Shown here: positions 45,840 to 58,424 of the stretch, in pieces | Layout: each line of letters opens with the position of its first letter | Numbering within the stretch: the stretch's first letter is position 1 | NCBI GenBank assembly: GCA_002633005.1 | Contig: NMRA01000353.1 | Location: 304,897-368,896, forward strand | Source: Phoronis australis | Taxonomy: Eukaryota; Phoronida; Phoronidae | DNA: 64,000 bases | Direction: 5' to 3' | Program-made: the position numbers and the translations under genes | The notes under the pieces: generated by a model | What the model saw: only the letters and a program-made list of their open reading frames with translations | Told to the model about the DNA's origin: nothing | Database searches by the model: none

Positions 45840-47620
45840 GGGACTCGCCGTCTTTTTTGAAAAAACAACATATTCAAGATATAGGAAATTACTCTGTTAT
45901 TTGGGCTAGCAATTTTAATCGTGTTCTCTATCAGTCTAAGGGCATGCTTAATTATCGACTAGTTACCCGATATTGACGACTCTATAATAGAATTCGGTTA
46001 CCGGTCCGATCATTCAATGGCAACGTCTATTTTTTTAAGAGCTGTTTTCAGGGGAAATCATTTTGGAAGTTTAATAACTCTCAATTGAAAAAGTCTGAGT
46101 ATATTGTTGCGGTCAAGGATACCATTAAATGAGTTAAACATCAGTATCCGAAATTCAGACAGTCGATAGCACAAGTAAGTCAAGGCTGGGTTGCATAAAA
46201 CTTCAAAATTATCCGCTGGATAAGTTTGATTTTTGTGTGACGTCAGGTGCATTGCTCAACAATAACAACATGGCGCGTGATAACGCGACGTCATTGTTGC
46301 TAAGCAGAGTATAACTTTTATGCAACTGGGCCCAGATTTACAATTGTCTATAAATAATCACTTTTTTCTTGAAACGTTGTTGGTGGAGATTCGCGGCAAA
46401 ACAATTTCGTTTGCTACTTAATTAAAAAGAGAGTGATAGAGCTGAACAGCAACTTATTGAAGAAATAACTTGTTGGAAAAAGTCTAAGCCTTGATAGGGA
46501 CTTACTTGAACAAAATAATCAACTTGCCGAACTAAGGCAGAATAAGTTAAGAGGTCTTATGACAAAGTCGAGAGCAAGATGGACTAAAGAGGGTGAAAAA
46601 CCTTCCAAATACTTTCTTAATTTGGAAAATAGGTATTACACAAGTAACTGATGTTGTGAATTTTTGTGGAAATCTGACTATACTAAAACCAATAGTGAAG
46701 AAGAGATTATTCAGGAAAAAAACCTTTTTTTATAAAACTCTATACAAATATAGAAATTCTAACAATAGTGCTTTAGAAAATATTTAGATAAGGTGTGTGT
46801 CTTCAAACTCAATGAGACAGAAAATGAAAGTCTTCTTACAGATGAAGAAGTCAAACTATACTTGAAAAAATGAAAAACAACAAGAGCCCAGGCTCCGATG
46901 GTTTTTCAGTAGAATTTCTGAATGTTTTTCGGCTGACATTGGACATTTCGTTGTTCGCTCACTTAATACTGGTCTTGCTGTTGATCAGTTATCATCAATA
47001 CAGAAAGAGTGAGTGATTACCTTCATCACTAAGTGACCAGATAAAAGTAAACATTATTTCAACAACTGGAGACCCATATCCAATGTGACATATGAATTGG
47101 CTTTTTCGGCTGTGGATGAACAGTTAAAATCCGTTTTGGGAAAATTAATCAGTAAAGACCAGACAGGTTTTGTTTCCGGACGAAATATGAACGAAAATAT
47201 CCGCGTGCTATATGATTTAATGTTTTATGCCAAGTCAGCTAAAAAACCAGGATTGCTCTTCTTGATCGATTTTGAGAAAGCGTTTGATTCGTGGAATTTT
47301 ATTAAAAATAATTATCTTTCCTTAATTTTGGTTGGTCGATCAGAAGGTGGGTAAAAGTCTTTTATAATAATATTAAGTCGTGTGTCGTCGTAAATGGTCA
47401 CCCATCTTCCTGGTTCAATATTTCGCGTGGCTGCATGCAAGGTGACCCTCTGTCTTCTTACATTTTTATAATGTGCTCAGAGAGTTTAGCGTACTTAATG
47501 AAGAATGATAAATATATTACAGGTGTAGATGCAGGAAATAAGGAATATTTAATTTCGCAATATGCGGACAACACATCTGGGTCGAATTTGTCATTGACTA
47601 GCACATTGAATGTACTATAG
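45840..47620 (+). pseudogene. L1/Tx1 LINE ORF2 fragment (end of endonuclease to RT palm), degenerate
   Basis: Starts with the tail of the endonuclease and the linker block FWKFNNSQLKKSEYIVAVKD (about 46060-46125). It continues after a nested MITE with RARWTKEGEKPSKYFLNLE (46575-46630). RT blocks follow: MKNNKSPGSDGFSVEFLN (46870-46923), NWRPISNVTYELA, KDQTGFVSGRNMNENIR, LFLIDFEKAFDS (47250-47290), GCMQGDPLSSYIF and SQYADNTSG (47555-47580). The catalytic YADD is YADN, so the enzyme would be dead even without the many stops and frameshifts. It ends abruptly at about 47620. Confidence 0.85.
46184..46334. mobile_element. MITE nested in the L1/Tx1 fragment
   Basis: GGCTGGGTTGCATAAAACTT and the complement of GGGCCCAGTTGCATAAAAGT form the ends of a segment of about 150 bases that interrupts the LINE coding order between the linker block and the RT. 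No clear target duplication. Confidence 0.6.
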
Positions 47621-50150
47621 GCCATAGTCCATTCTACTCTAGCAAGCCTAGAAAATCACTTCTGTGGCTACTTTTTTTTGGAGGGGGGAAGACAATTTTG
47701 GTGTTTTTAAGGTCATTGAGTACTGTACTTTAGAATCTAAAAAGTTCCCATGGTTTGACTTGCACGTTTTCGAGAAATTTGATCTAAAAATCTGACTTTT
47801 TGCAAAAATTGGCACAGAAAAGCAATCTTCAAAACCAAAAACACTATCCAAAAATGATTACTAATTTGATTAGGATTTGTTCGTTTGAAGTTACTAGACA
47901 AAATGTGATAAACATTAGGACATTAGATGGAAAATTGCTAAAAAGATGAGAAAAAGAAAACTTTTAGCAGCGCCTCCTGTGGGCCAGAAAACATACTTCT
48001 ATAGTCTGAACTCCTACCAAAAGAACAACATTTGGAATTTGATAAAGATTTGATATCAAACCTAAATATGAACAACATACATTTCCAAGCTCCTGCAATG
48101 AATTCACTATCATCACTTTCATTAATTGTCATAATTAATTTTCATTATCCACCTTGCAATTCACTGTCAACTGTCACAAGGGAACGATACACCGATAAAC
48201 CGTGCAGTTCTGATTGCTACGAGCACGTTACAATGTTGTCAATATTTTCCATTAGGTTACAAATTTAAACTTATTTAACAACATATCACAAACTTATTAT
48301 GTTTCTTCATCCACTCCATCATCATTTACATCATCATTATTGTCATCAAAAGTTGTTTCTTGAGACACTGTGTTTACACAAGACAGTCACACAACTAGAA
48401 CATGACATGCCTGACTCCATACAAGAGCACATTTTTGTACTACAACCACTCTTTTTACACTTGCAATTAACATTTTTAATGACCTTTTCTGGGGCTAAAG
48501 GCAGAGCCATCTAGTGGAACTTCAGATTACCCTGCTCCAAAGGTCACTCATTACCAATTGGAGATGGTGCACTGACATGCCGTTGCAAGGCTCGTTTGTG
48601 AATGGCACACTGGTAGTTTGCTGTGTTGGCATGTAACAGCGAACAGTCATGATCAGGAGGCAGAGATGATTCCGTCACTGATTACCACCTGAATATGTGG
48701 TAGCGTGCTTTGTCAACTGTTGATGATGAGTCGCCGTACAGCTTGTTTACAAAAGATTCAACGCCTTCCATGAGTTGACCAGGAAACACAAATGCTAAGC
48801 CCAACTTATAATGAAAAAGGTAAAAAATATGTCTGCAAGCCTGCACCCTATCCAGAATCAAAAAATCAAAAAAATTTGTCAACCTGAATACCGTGTCATC
48901 TAAACACTTCAGCCATGTTACAGTAATCCTTTTTACTGAAACAGATAACCAAAATGATCTTCACTTTAGCACACAGTATGTCCAACAAATGAAATTTTGT
49001 CAATGTGCTCAGAAAAAGTAAGCATTAAGAGAAACGAGCATCATTACTAGCATTGATTGCACTGTACCTTCGAATAATTTAAAACACAGAAGAATTTTAG
49101 CATCCTTAATACTGTGGTTTAGAATTTGAAAATAGAGGAATGGTCATTTTGGCAATAGTTCTTGTGTGAAACAGGAATGCGTCTTATTTACCGTAAAGCT
49201 AAAATTTCTTATGACACTTCCTGTTTTTGATAGCACATAATTGGAAAAGTAAAAATTTTCCTGTTCTAAAAATTCTCAATTCAAGAATCTTCAAAATGTG
49301 AGATTCTGAAATCTGAGCAACATTTGAATTTTCAGGATCATAATGAATTACAGAACGGGCAATATTTCCATTTTTGTATTTCTCAACTTCCAAACACTGG
49401 TCATGTTTTTAAATAAAAAGGTCTGAAAATAGGCTTGGAAGTTCGTAAAAAAGCAGTGCTGATCACTCACATGTAGGTAAAAACTACTGCCAGTACCTTT
49501 GAGATTGGGACGGCTAATACTGTAAATTTATCAAGCAAAGTAATTCTTTTTCTCCGGCCTAAACTAAGGATGTTTACCATAAATGACAGTCTTTCAAATT
49601 AACAATAGGCAGGCCTATTTACAAGTGAATGTTTGGAGCTGGGATAGGTTTCAAGTTTTCTTTTGTTTGTGAAGTTCTCTGTGATGCACTTTGATTTTTG
49701 GCAAATGATACATTGTGGTGGCAACACATAAACTTCTTTGAGCACTGTTAAATGGAACTGACAGAGACAATTTCCTCCATTTTGTACTAGATTCAACATT
49801 GCTTCCTTCATCAGGTTGGTCTTTTTAAGAGCTCTTTCAATTTTTGTGACATCCGACGAGTGTCTGTAACACTGCTTGTGTTAGAAGAGCTCTGTTTTTT
49901 TCACAAAAACTTAAAACTTCTCAGCAATGATATTTTACTTGCACTCAGTGTTGATTCATTTTTGCTGTACCCTTAGATCACGTAAAATCTGAAAATTCCA
50001 GGAGCTCAAAGTTTTGAGCAGAATCTGAGAGAAGAATCCAATAAGGGGAAGACCATACACATAACATAGACCGGGCGCGCCTCTCAGATACACGCAGCTC
50101 GCGTTGTCAATATGACGCCATATTGGAGAGTGCTACACAGGACAAAAATG
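47621..50150. repeat. Anonymous dispersed repeat, related to 55084-56530
   Basis: Begins ATAGTCCATTCTACTC and CTGTGGCTACTTT, which recur as ATAGTCCCAGCTCTTC and CTGTGGCTACTTT at 55090. A GACCGGGCGCGC and ATTGGAGAGTGCTAC end near 50070-50135 recurs near 56475-56530. The interior is only partly alignable. It abuts the truncated L1/Tx1 at 47620, and the second copy abuts another L1/Tx1 at 55083. Confidence 0.45.
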
Positions 50151-51480
50151 GGGAAAACACTGGGAGCCTTACGGCATCAGTTAGAAAATGCGGGGACTCG
50201 TAGTGTTATGTCTGCAGCCAAAGAGTTACGTTTTTTGGTCCTGTCATTCAGTCATAGGTTTTTTGGTTCTGCCATAGAGTTTAGTGGTGCTGCACCTAGG
50301 TTTTTATGTTCTGCCACCAGTTTAAACGGAGCGACTATATGCGTTTGTTTCCACGTCAGTCTTGGTGATTGAGACCACATATGATCAATTAAAAAGATAA
50401 TTATTGACCACCATATGCTGTTGTTTGCTAATTATATTTAAGTTAATATTTGGTATTAATGACAACCATATGTATTTTTACTTGTACTCAAAAATAGCAT
50501 CCCCGAACTTACTCGCCAGCCATCGAAATCAGTACATCTAAGTGAATAGTGTATTCTCTATAGAAATATATACTGCTTTACAAACTCATTTCTTAATATG
50601 TATTCCAAAATCAGATATTTTCTGTTGTATCAAAACAAACAAATCTCTGCAAAATCTGTACTTTTGTCGAAGCTGATATTGGAAATTTTGTAGATTTGCA
50701 CTGCTTGCTTGCGAACTCTCTGTTTTGTGACGAAAATTGCGCAAAAAGTAAAGTGCATAGTAACCAAAATATCAAACCTGTACCACTGAATTGTGCATCC
50801 AACCTTTACCTAAAACACAGAATTTCCCACTCGAAACCGAATGGAAATATACCAACCCAGCCGATGTAGCATTAGTTATGACCTCGTGAAAAATGACCCC
50901 GATTAGTTTTTTCACAGGGTCTAAATTTAATGTGAAGAATTTTCAGCCCTTGAAAAAATGACCCCACGTCCGTGAAAACCTGTGCCGTCATTATTCAACG
51001 GTTCCCTCGCAACAGGGGGTTGGGATAAGCAGACAGCGTGCGTGAGAGAAGAATTTATTTTAAATTTCTCGGCTGAAGGTCGCGCAGTACGTATATCAGA
51101 TTAACGGCGGGGATGGATAGGAACCGACTAAATGTGTAGGAGCGGGGCTGATCTCTTTGTTAGCACACAATTACACGGTGTGGAGATACTACAAAACGCC
51201 GACGAGTGCCTCGTTCTTGATCGAGGGGACTTCAGATCCGTGAGAGAGGAATATCGTGAGTGAAAGAAGAATATTTGTACGTTGGTATTTCCGAGCGAAG
51301 CACAGGAAAGGAACTGAGCATAGACATCACAATTAAAGATGTCTGTGGAACTGAGTGTGTGTTCTTTGCTTTTTACATTACGGCGTTCTCCCGTTGAGTC
51401 TAACTTGTTACTAAGAAGTTGTATATCACAACAAGTTGGGCGGATGACCGCTGTAGCCAATATCTTACACTGACGACTGA
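50151..51480. other. No gene; repeat fragments
   Basis: The segment at 50875-51000 (AAAAATGACCCCGA, GTCTAAATTTAATGTGAA) recurs at 57155-57290 in a related form. An ORF at 50112-50372 has no recognised domain. Confidence 0.4.
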
Positions 51481-52147
51481 TTAAGGTTATCTCCAGCCTT
51501 ATTCACAAAAATGGCCATTTTTACAATATTTCACATGTGTCTAGTAAAATACCTTATCTTCATTCTCGGGGAACTTCAAATACAAAATATATAATGCGTA
51601 GCGAGAAAAAAAGGATTTAACAGAACCACCTTGGAACCGCACAACCGCGTGGATATTTGTTTACTACTAATCTGAGGTCAAAGGTTAAAGGGCTTTCAAT
51701 CAACTCAAATCTCCCGCCAGGTCAAAGATACTATAAAATCTTTGGCCAGGTACAGAACACTGCTTCGTATACCCTCGGTCCTTTCATTCACAAAATCCCC
51801 ATAACATTGAGTAAACGAGGTGTACTTATGGCAAAATGGTGCCGGGGAAAACAGAGACAAAACGTAGTTTTGATCGTAAGGGAGTTGTGCGTCTACATGC
51901 ATACGACCGTTGGCGTTGAGAACGAATGCTAGCCTACTGTCGTCTCAGCCAGGCCTCTGTGGTCATGCAACACAGCAAATTGTGAAGAGAGATAAATCCT
52001 CACCCTAATTTTTTCATTAAATTAATAAATTGACATTTCAATGTTTTGGTCTCATGCTAACTACATGCTTTAACCACCAATTCGATTTCTGTTGTCCATT
52101 TCTTACTTGGTTTCGTAGCAGTCTCCCAGCACGCGACGTGTACAGCC

Positions 52148-53513
52148 CATAGACTCTATTCACGCGGCGGACATTAAAATCCAAAACGAGGCTCACTGCG
52201 ATAAACAAAGCTAAAGTAGACATTGCGTGAGTTAAATAGCCGGTCTTTCGAGTCCAACCTGGATATTGAATTTTAATGATGTGTCGACAATTAAACACAA
52301 AGACGTAGAAAATTACATTACAGAACAAGTTAAGGCGCCAAAGAGTTGTCTGACGAAAGGGTTTAATTTTTTTCGGAAAACTAGGTTCGAAACATGAAAA
52401 GTAAATATGACCAAATTGCGGCGATCGTAGTGTTACGGATTAGGTATTATGCTGAATGTAGGGTTACGTTTTTTCTTGTAAATTGTTGATCAAAATACTT
52501 TCTACGCGGACCAGGTCATCTGCTCGTATTGTTGACGAGTTGNNNNNNNNNNNNNNNNNNNNNNNNNNNNNNNNNNNNNNNNNNNNNNNNNNNNNNNNNN
52601 NNNNNNNNNNNNNNNNNNNNNNNNNNNNNNNNNNNNNNNNNNNNNNNNNNNNNNNNNNNNNNNNNNNNNNNNNNNNNNNNNNNNNNNNNNNNNNNNNNNN
52701 NNNNNNNNNNNNNNNNNNNNNNNNNNNNNNNNNNNNNNNNNNNNNNNNNNNNNNNNNNNNNNNNNNNNNNNNNNNNNNNNNNNNNNNNNNNNNNNNNNNN
52801 NNNNNNNNNNNNNNNNNNNNNNNNNNNNNNNNNNNNNNNNNNNNNNNNNNNNNNNNNNNNNNNNNNNNNNNNNNNNNNNNNNNNNNNNNNNNNNNNNNNN
52901 NNNNNNNNNNNNNNNNNNNNNNNNNNNNNNNNNNNNNNNNNNNNNNNNNNNNNNNNNNNNNNNNNNNNNNNNNNNNNNNNNNNNNNNNNNNNNNNNNNNN
53001 NNNNNNNNNNNNNNNNNNNNNNNNNNNNNNNNNNNNNNNNNNNNNNNNNNNNNNNNNNNNNNNNNNNNNNNNNNNNNNNNNNNNNNNNNNNNNNNNNNNN
53101 NNNNNNNNNNNNNNNNNNNNNNNNNNNNNNNNNNNNNNNNNNNNNNNNNNNNGGGGGGGGGGCATCCTAAATCCGTAGTCATGAAAATACAGCCAGGCTG
53201 GCCCATTCTCCGGTCGTTACTATGATGCTTGACAACTGACCGAGATGCGACAAAATATGATCTAACTTTTCGAAAACATTTATTTTACACGGACATATTT
53301 TGCTTCGTCGCGGCATATGGCAACGACCCAACGCTTCCGAATCTCAACGTCTTTAGAGATTGTAAAGCAGACAGACGCGTGTCCGTATTTTTTCTAGCCG
53401 TTCACGGAACAACACGGACTGAAACACAGACTCCAATGCCGATAAGCTAACAGAGCTATCGTAGCGAGCCTCGTTTTGGAACGCGCCTCCTGTCGGCGTG
53501 AATAGGGTCTATG
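52148..53513. mobile_element. Nested inverted-repeat element around the gap
   Basis: CATAGACTCTATTCACG at 52148 and the complement of CATAGACCCTATTCACG ending at 53513 form the tips of imperfect arms of about 60 bases, which also share CCAAAACGAGGCTC. The interior includes the N gap. The target duplication is not clear. Confidence 0.65.
52543..53152. other. Assembly gap (610 N)
   Basis: Unknown bases followed directly by ten G residues (53153-53162), a likely reason for the break. Confidence 1.
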
Positions 53514-54569
53514 AGTATAACAATGAACTGTGAACTACTTACATATAAAAGTAGGTCAAATGGTCGCAAATAAGAGTAGTCAGCCGGGGAACGGTAGGTT
53601 TTAATGATAATTAAGTTAATTACGCGCATTGCAAAATCAGTTGACAATGCGAGTGAATGTTGAAATAGCGAACATATTTAAGGCTTGTATAGGTTATGTG
53701 TACCGAAAACAAGCTTTCACCGAATAATTAACCGAAGACTTTGAGATTTTCACTTGTCCCAGTTTAATCGGCTTTTTTCTCGGTTTCGGCAAATCGACTT
53801 CATTTGAAATTAGGAACACGAGTTCTCGAAAACGGCTCGGTGGATTTCGCTGAAACTTTCCAAATTTGATATTTAGTCATCTGTCTCAAAAACGCTTTTA
53901 GTATTTTCGATATAAAGGTCTATTTTTTGCGTAATGTAACAAAGACGATTACGACTTCCGTTTTTTACAAAGATATCTTACGTTTTGCGAGTTGATTTGT
54001 CATAGAAACCGAACGAAAATACTAATCGAAAATTCCGAACATCGTTTTTGAGGTAACTGGTGAAGTTTTCATTTAAAAAAACTTTCATTAAAGTCGACCG
54101 AGGGGTTATTTTGCTATGATTGTTCCTTTCTTAAAAATGAAATTTTGACTTAAAAAGGTTTTCACGTAAAAATAATAACGGTACATTACTAGGAAAAGGA
54201 TTTTCGTATTTCCTAATGTTTTTTCTTTCTGAAAATATATATTTCTACTAGTTGACAAAACTTAGTTTTTTTGATAAACGAGTTAGAATAGAGGCCACTA
54301 AATAAGGTTGGAGATAACCTTAAGCCTTTTAAAAGCCTGATAAAAACACTTCTGTCCCCGATCCCCAAGTTATTATTTAACCACAAAGGTTGAATCTAAA
54401 AGTCTTCTTCACTCGCAACGATTATTTACTTACAGAAAGATGTCATACTTTCAAATACGTCGCGCCAATAGGAATTATCAAATAGAGTTAATTTCGAATT
54501 AATAAAGCCTTCTCCAAATGAAGCAAGATTCTTTAAAAACGGGTAGAGTGAGTACAGAAACTGATCACT

Positions 54570-55083
54570 TTTAGATGTAGAGCTTTCAAGATATCTTTAA
54601 AGCTTTGCTGAAAATATGACTTTTTGTATATTAACCATTTGAAGTCCCCCTTGGTCTAGTCCTAAACATGCCGTAGTTTGTTTAATATTATTATTACAAG
54701 CCTGCCATACAAATCTAACGAATATCGTATTTAATTCATCCAAAAGCTTTACTGGTGGATTTGGTAAACTTGACAACAAAAAAAGTTTAGAAATTGCTAA
54801 CGTTTTAAATACAGTTACTCTACCAAACGGTGTCAAATTTCGTCGACTCTAACTTTTTAATAAAGAATTAATCTTAGTCACTCTTGAAGTGAAGCTCTCG
54901 TGCGTCATATTGTCCAATTGAGTGTCAAAATCCACTCCCAAAAAGCTTAAAAGATTTGTTATCCAAGACAGCCTTGTTTGTAGGGATCACGTCATCACTA
55001 CCAGTTTTACTTCCAAACCATATGGCTTTTGTTTTATCCACATTCACTGGGAGACCGGAGACACCAGCAAACAAATGTAGTAG
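54570..55083 (-). pseudogene. L1/Tx1 LINE ORF2 fragment (RT end and post-RT region)
   Basis: The minus strand reads LFAGVSGLPVNVDKTKAIWF and GSKTG near 55075-55010. After a shift it reads GRVTVFKTLAISKLFLLSS, LPNPPVKLLDELNTIFVRF, and then GLDQGGLQMVNI ending near 54630. DKTKAIWFG follows the catalytic palm, and the PNPP(..)F(..)W(..)GGL order is the conserved post-RT region of L1/Tx1 ORF2. It is 5'-truncated at 55083, where the anonymous repeat begins. Confidence 0.8.
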
Positions 55084-56530
55084 GTTATAGTCCCAGCTCT
55101 TCTATCTTTCACCTCTGTGGCTACTTTCGGGGGAGCAATGGTAACTTTGCATTAAACCCATTTACAGATGTTCAAAAGTCAATTTCAAGAAAGTTCCCAA
55201 GAATACATTTGCACGTTTTGTAAGAAATTTAATTTTAAAAAATAGAATCAACTAATATGTTAGCCACCAGGTGTCAGCGCAAAATAATCAAAACAGCCAA
55301 TTAAGTGCCAGGAAAATATTGTGTCCGTACCTTTCCCATTCCTAAGTTGTCTGCTTCATGAAAGCATTCGAGGACAGCCAACATATCCTGCTGGCTTGGC
55401 TAACTTGTGTACAGCTACTGTCCACATTGAAAAGAATTAATTCTTGGATGGTTGTGCAATTATCAAGGGCCAAGACTCCTACATGTAAACCAGCAGGCAG
55501 CAGTGATTAATTGAAGAAAGCCAAATCAAGTGTCAAATTGTCCTCATACCGTCGGAGGTCCTAAAGTCGTGAGTGCCCTAAAGTCGTGAACGATCTTATT
55601 TCCGCTTCATCCCGCGACATCTAGCGTTGAAGTTTCCAGCGTTCGTCTGCTTACGAACGTCAAACAAATACCCAGGCGTGTTGATATTCACATCATGAAA
55701 ATAAACAGTGAGTGGGTGGCTTCGTTTTACAAATGTATCTTAAAAGACCATATTTCACTAATCCACTTTTTGTGCATTTTCAGAATATACTTTCGAAACT
55801 AAACATCCTTGATGTAACACACGCTCCAAGGGTGGTTTGAACAATGTATCAAAATGTCCCTGGGCCGATTAAGTTTTGTAAGGCTAAAGCAATAAAATAC
55901 ATAGAGATGCTGGGTTCTTGGCGTTTTACGTAAACAACCTCATTGAAAACGTCTGTGCACATCGAAGTTGAGTGCAAAATACATAACAATTTTATTTTAA
56001 TTGAAACTGAATTCATAAACAATGCAATGCGTTTTTATGTCGTCTAGAGTTACTGTAAGCACTGTAGTTGGTTTGTGTGGTATTGTTTCGTGCATTTCCG
56101 TGTTTACGAAACGGTTACGACTTCAAGGCCTCAGGCAAAATGGCCGGCGATATCAGCGACCGTTTCAAAACTCTGCTTACGGAGACAAACAAGGGTTAAG
56201 ATTGGCAAAACACGTATATTTGTGAAGGCCGATATATGTCCATGACATCACATGAGCAGTTGCTAACGAACATTGGGTAGCCTGACAATCAGCTGTTTTT
56301 TATGCTTATATTCAAGACTTTAGGTCATCGGTGTCTACTGATACAATTCTTGGTATGTTAGCAATTTGAGTCAGCTGGGACAAAGCTAAAACCATGAACT
56401 TTAGAATGAGTGTGCTACTTCACAATAGACTGGCAAGATGTCTGCCCCATTGACATCTTAAAATACTATTGACCGGGCGCACGCGCAACTACAGCTGACA
56501 ACTTGACGCGTCATTGGAGAGTGCTACTAG
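55084..56530. repeat. Anonymous dispersed repeat, second copy
   Basis: Related to 47621-50150 at both ends. Contains a short tandem CCTAAAGTCGTGA(A/G)(C/T)G pair near 55560-55595. No coding features. Confidence 0.4.
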
Positions 56531-57590
56531 TAACGTGACACGGCTAATTGCCGTGTTAACAAACGGGGTAAATTGTCCTTTTCAAAGCATGATATCTTAA
56601 AAATAAAGATGCCAAAGAGTGTGACTTTTTCCAGAAATATACAAAAACGTGATGTAGCACTTACATGAGTTTTTTAAGAGTTAAACATTCGATAGGGAAA
56701 ATATCAAACTATTAGAAGATCGCAACCAGTGGCAGATTCTCGAGTGGCCTGAGCGGCTGCACTCCTGTCAATCCACTGCGAGCGTTATATGTTTTCGTCT
56801 TTTTTCAAAAGAAACCACTAAAATCGCGCAAATTTATCATTTAATCCGTGTCGCTCATTTTATGATCGACATATGTCCCGGTAATGATACGTGCGTCTCA
56901 AGCTCGTTACCAGAGATGAAAAGGAGATCGAGGTAGGCGATATAAAGTCATTTATTATGACGAATAGAGTTACAAGTAAATATAGTCAATACAGATAATA
57001 AAAATAAAGAATTGACGATCTCTGGTAAGATGGGCAATAAAAAAGCGCCACAAGAGATGTTGTAAGACAGCTCATGCCCACATCCAGGAGACGGGGCGCT
57101 CACTCGGGATGTACTTTCGTGATGCCCCAATAAGCCTTTTCGCTGAGTGTTGAACAATGACCCCCGCGTAACTTTGTTAAATTAAAATATGACCCGGGTC
57201 TCTTTTAATGGAGTCTAAATTTAATGTGAACTATTGTGAAAAATGACCTCATTGAGGTCATTTAATAAATGACAGCTTTTTAAAGTTCATTAGGGCGTTC
57301 TCCCGTTCAGTACAGAGGTTGTGATTGTGTGATAATCTAGCTCCTTTGTTAACTGCCGAGCTTAGTCTTTTGTCTGGTAGGACCAGATGCAGATAAATTA
57401 TCTACCAGGCTTGTAATCGTTCACATGTGAACACAGTCAAGTTCAGTACGTTGGTACGTTCGGACAGAATAGATTGTTTTAAATTCGGTTGTAGTTGGGC
57501 GATTTTGGTGATTCAAAAACTATAAGCTTGATCAGTATTTGATGGGCAATTCAGAAATGTCATTGGTTTATGTTCAAACATTTTATAACT
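56531..57590. other. No recognisable gene
   Basis: Includes the 57155-57290 stretch related to 50875-51000; otherwise no structure was recognised. Confidence 0.4.
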
Positions 57591-58260
57591 TAACTTATTT
57601 TTAACAGCAGAGCCCAGTGAGGATATAAGATACGATCTTATCGGAGATTAGAGCAATTATTGAACAAAAGAGAGCTGACCCTCCAACCCTAACGGCCAGA
57701 ATGGACTTAAGATTTGTCAGAGATCTGTATACCTCTGATGGCGATTTCGTTAGTTTAGACCATATGATAAATGGGTTCGACGTAAAAACCAACTTTGTGG
57801 AATATAATGGTGTTGTTTCTATTCTAAGGTTTCAAAAAAGTCTATTGCAAAGTAAATTTAGAAGTGTTAATGTCTATTCTCCGTGCATGCCTTTAGCAAT
57901 TACTCACTTACGGAAAGATGTGAAGGGTTGTAGACATATTTTTTATATCTCTAACGACATTAAGAAACCTTCCAAGTCAGCGTGTAAATGGGAAATAGAG
58001 TTAGGAGATTGTTTAGATTGGAAGAAAACATACGCATTGCCTTTATGAAATTACAAAGGATCCCAACATTAGACGGTTCCTCATTCAGCTTCCCAACTAT
58101 TTCTTTTACAAACGTGTTATTCTTGGACTTTATGAGACACATAGTTTTTTATTTAACATTTTCTTATTACTATATCCAAACAATACATTTACAAAAAGAG
58201 ATGTCACAAAAATATACCTAATATTCACAAGTCTGTTACTTATGAGTATAATGTTGAAAA
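57591..58260 (+). pseudogene. L1/Tx1 LINE ORF2 C-terminal fragment
   Basis: Reads MDLRFVRDLYTSDGDFVSLD, TNFVEYNGVVSI, CKWEIELGDCLDWKKTYALP (57985-58040) and, after a one-base shift near 58046, ITKDPNIRRFLIQLPNYFFY. The KWE(..)L(..)DWK and LPF-T-KD blocks are the C-terminal domain of L1/Tx1 ORF2. The Kolobok copy B begins about 160 bases downstream. Confidence 0.7.
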
Positions 58261-58424
58261 ATTAATTGCATATAAAATTTTGTGAAGGACAACTTCTCTG
58301 GGAAATGGGAAAATTTTATTCTTCACGTTAACCCCCTGTAGCAGTTGTTTACTTTATACACGATACGAGAATTGATTCTTCTGAAGTGTACATGCGATAT
58401 CATGAACAGGGTGATATGTCTTAA

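Larger units (their letters stand above)
51485..54319. mobile_element. TTAA-flanked DNA transposon, superfamily undecided, containing the second gap
   Basis: The ends are GGTTATCTCCAGCCTTATT and the complement of GGTTATCTCCAACCTTATT (one mismatch in 19), flanked by TTAA at 51481-51484 and 54320-54323. The TTAA target suggests piggyBac, Sola3 or Kolobok, but the termini do not fit the Kolobok AGGRR rule. No transposase is visible in the sequenced part; 610 bases are unknown. A further inverted-repeat element (52148-53513) appears nested inside. Confidence 0.75.

Noticed and set aside
48299-48514. His-rich ORF
   Set aside because: Produced by CAT-rich low-complexity sequence within a dispersed repeat.
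52464-53206. Long ORFs across the second gap
   Set aside because: Same artefact: the Ns supply almost all the codons.
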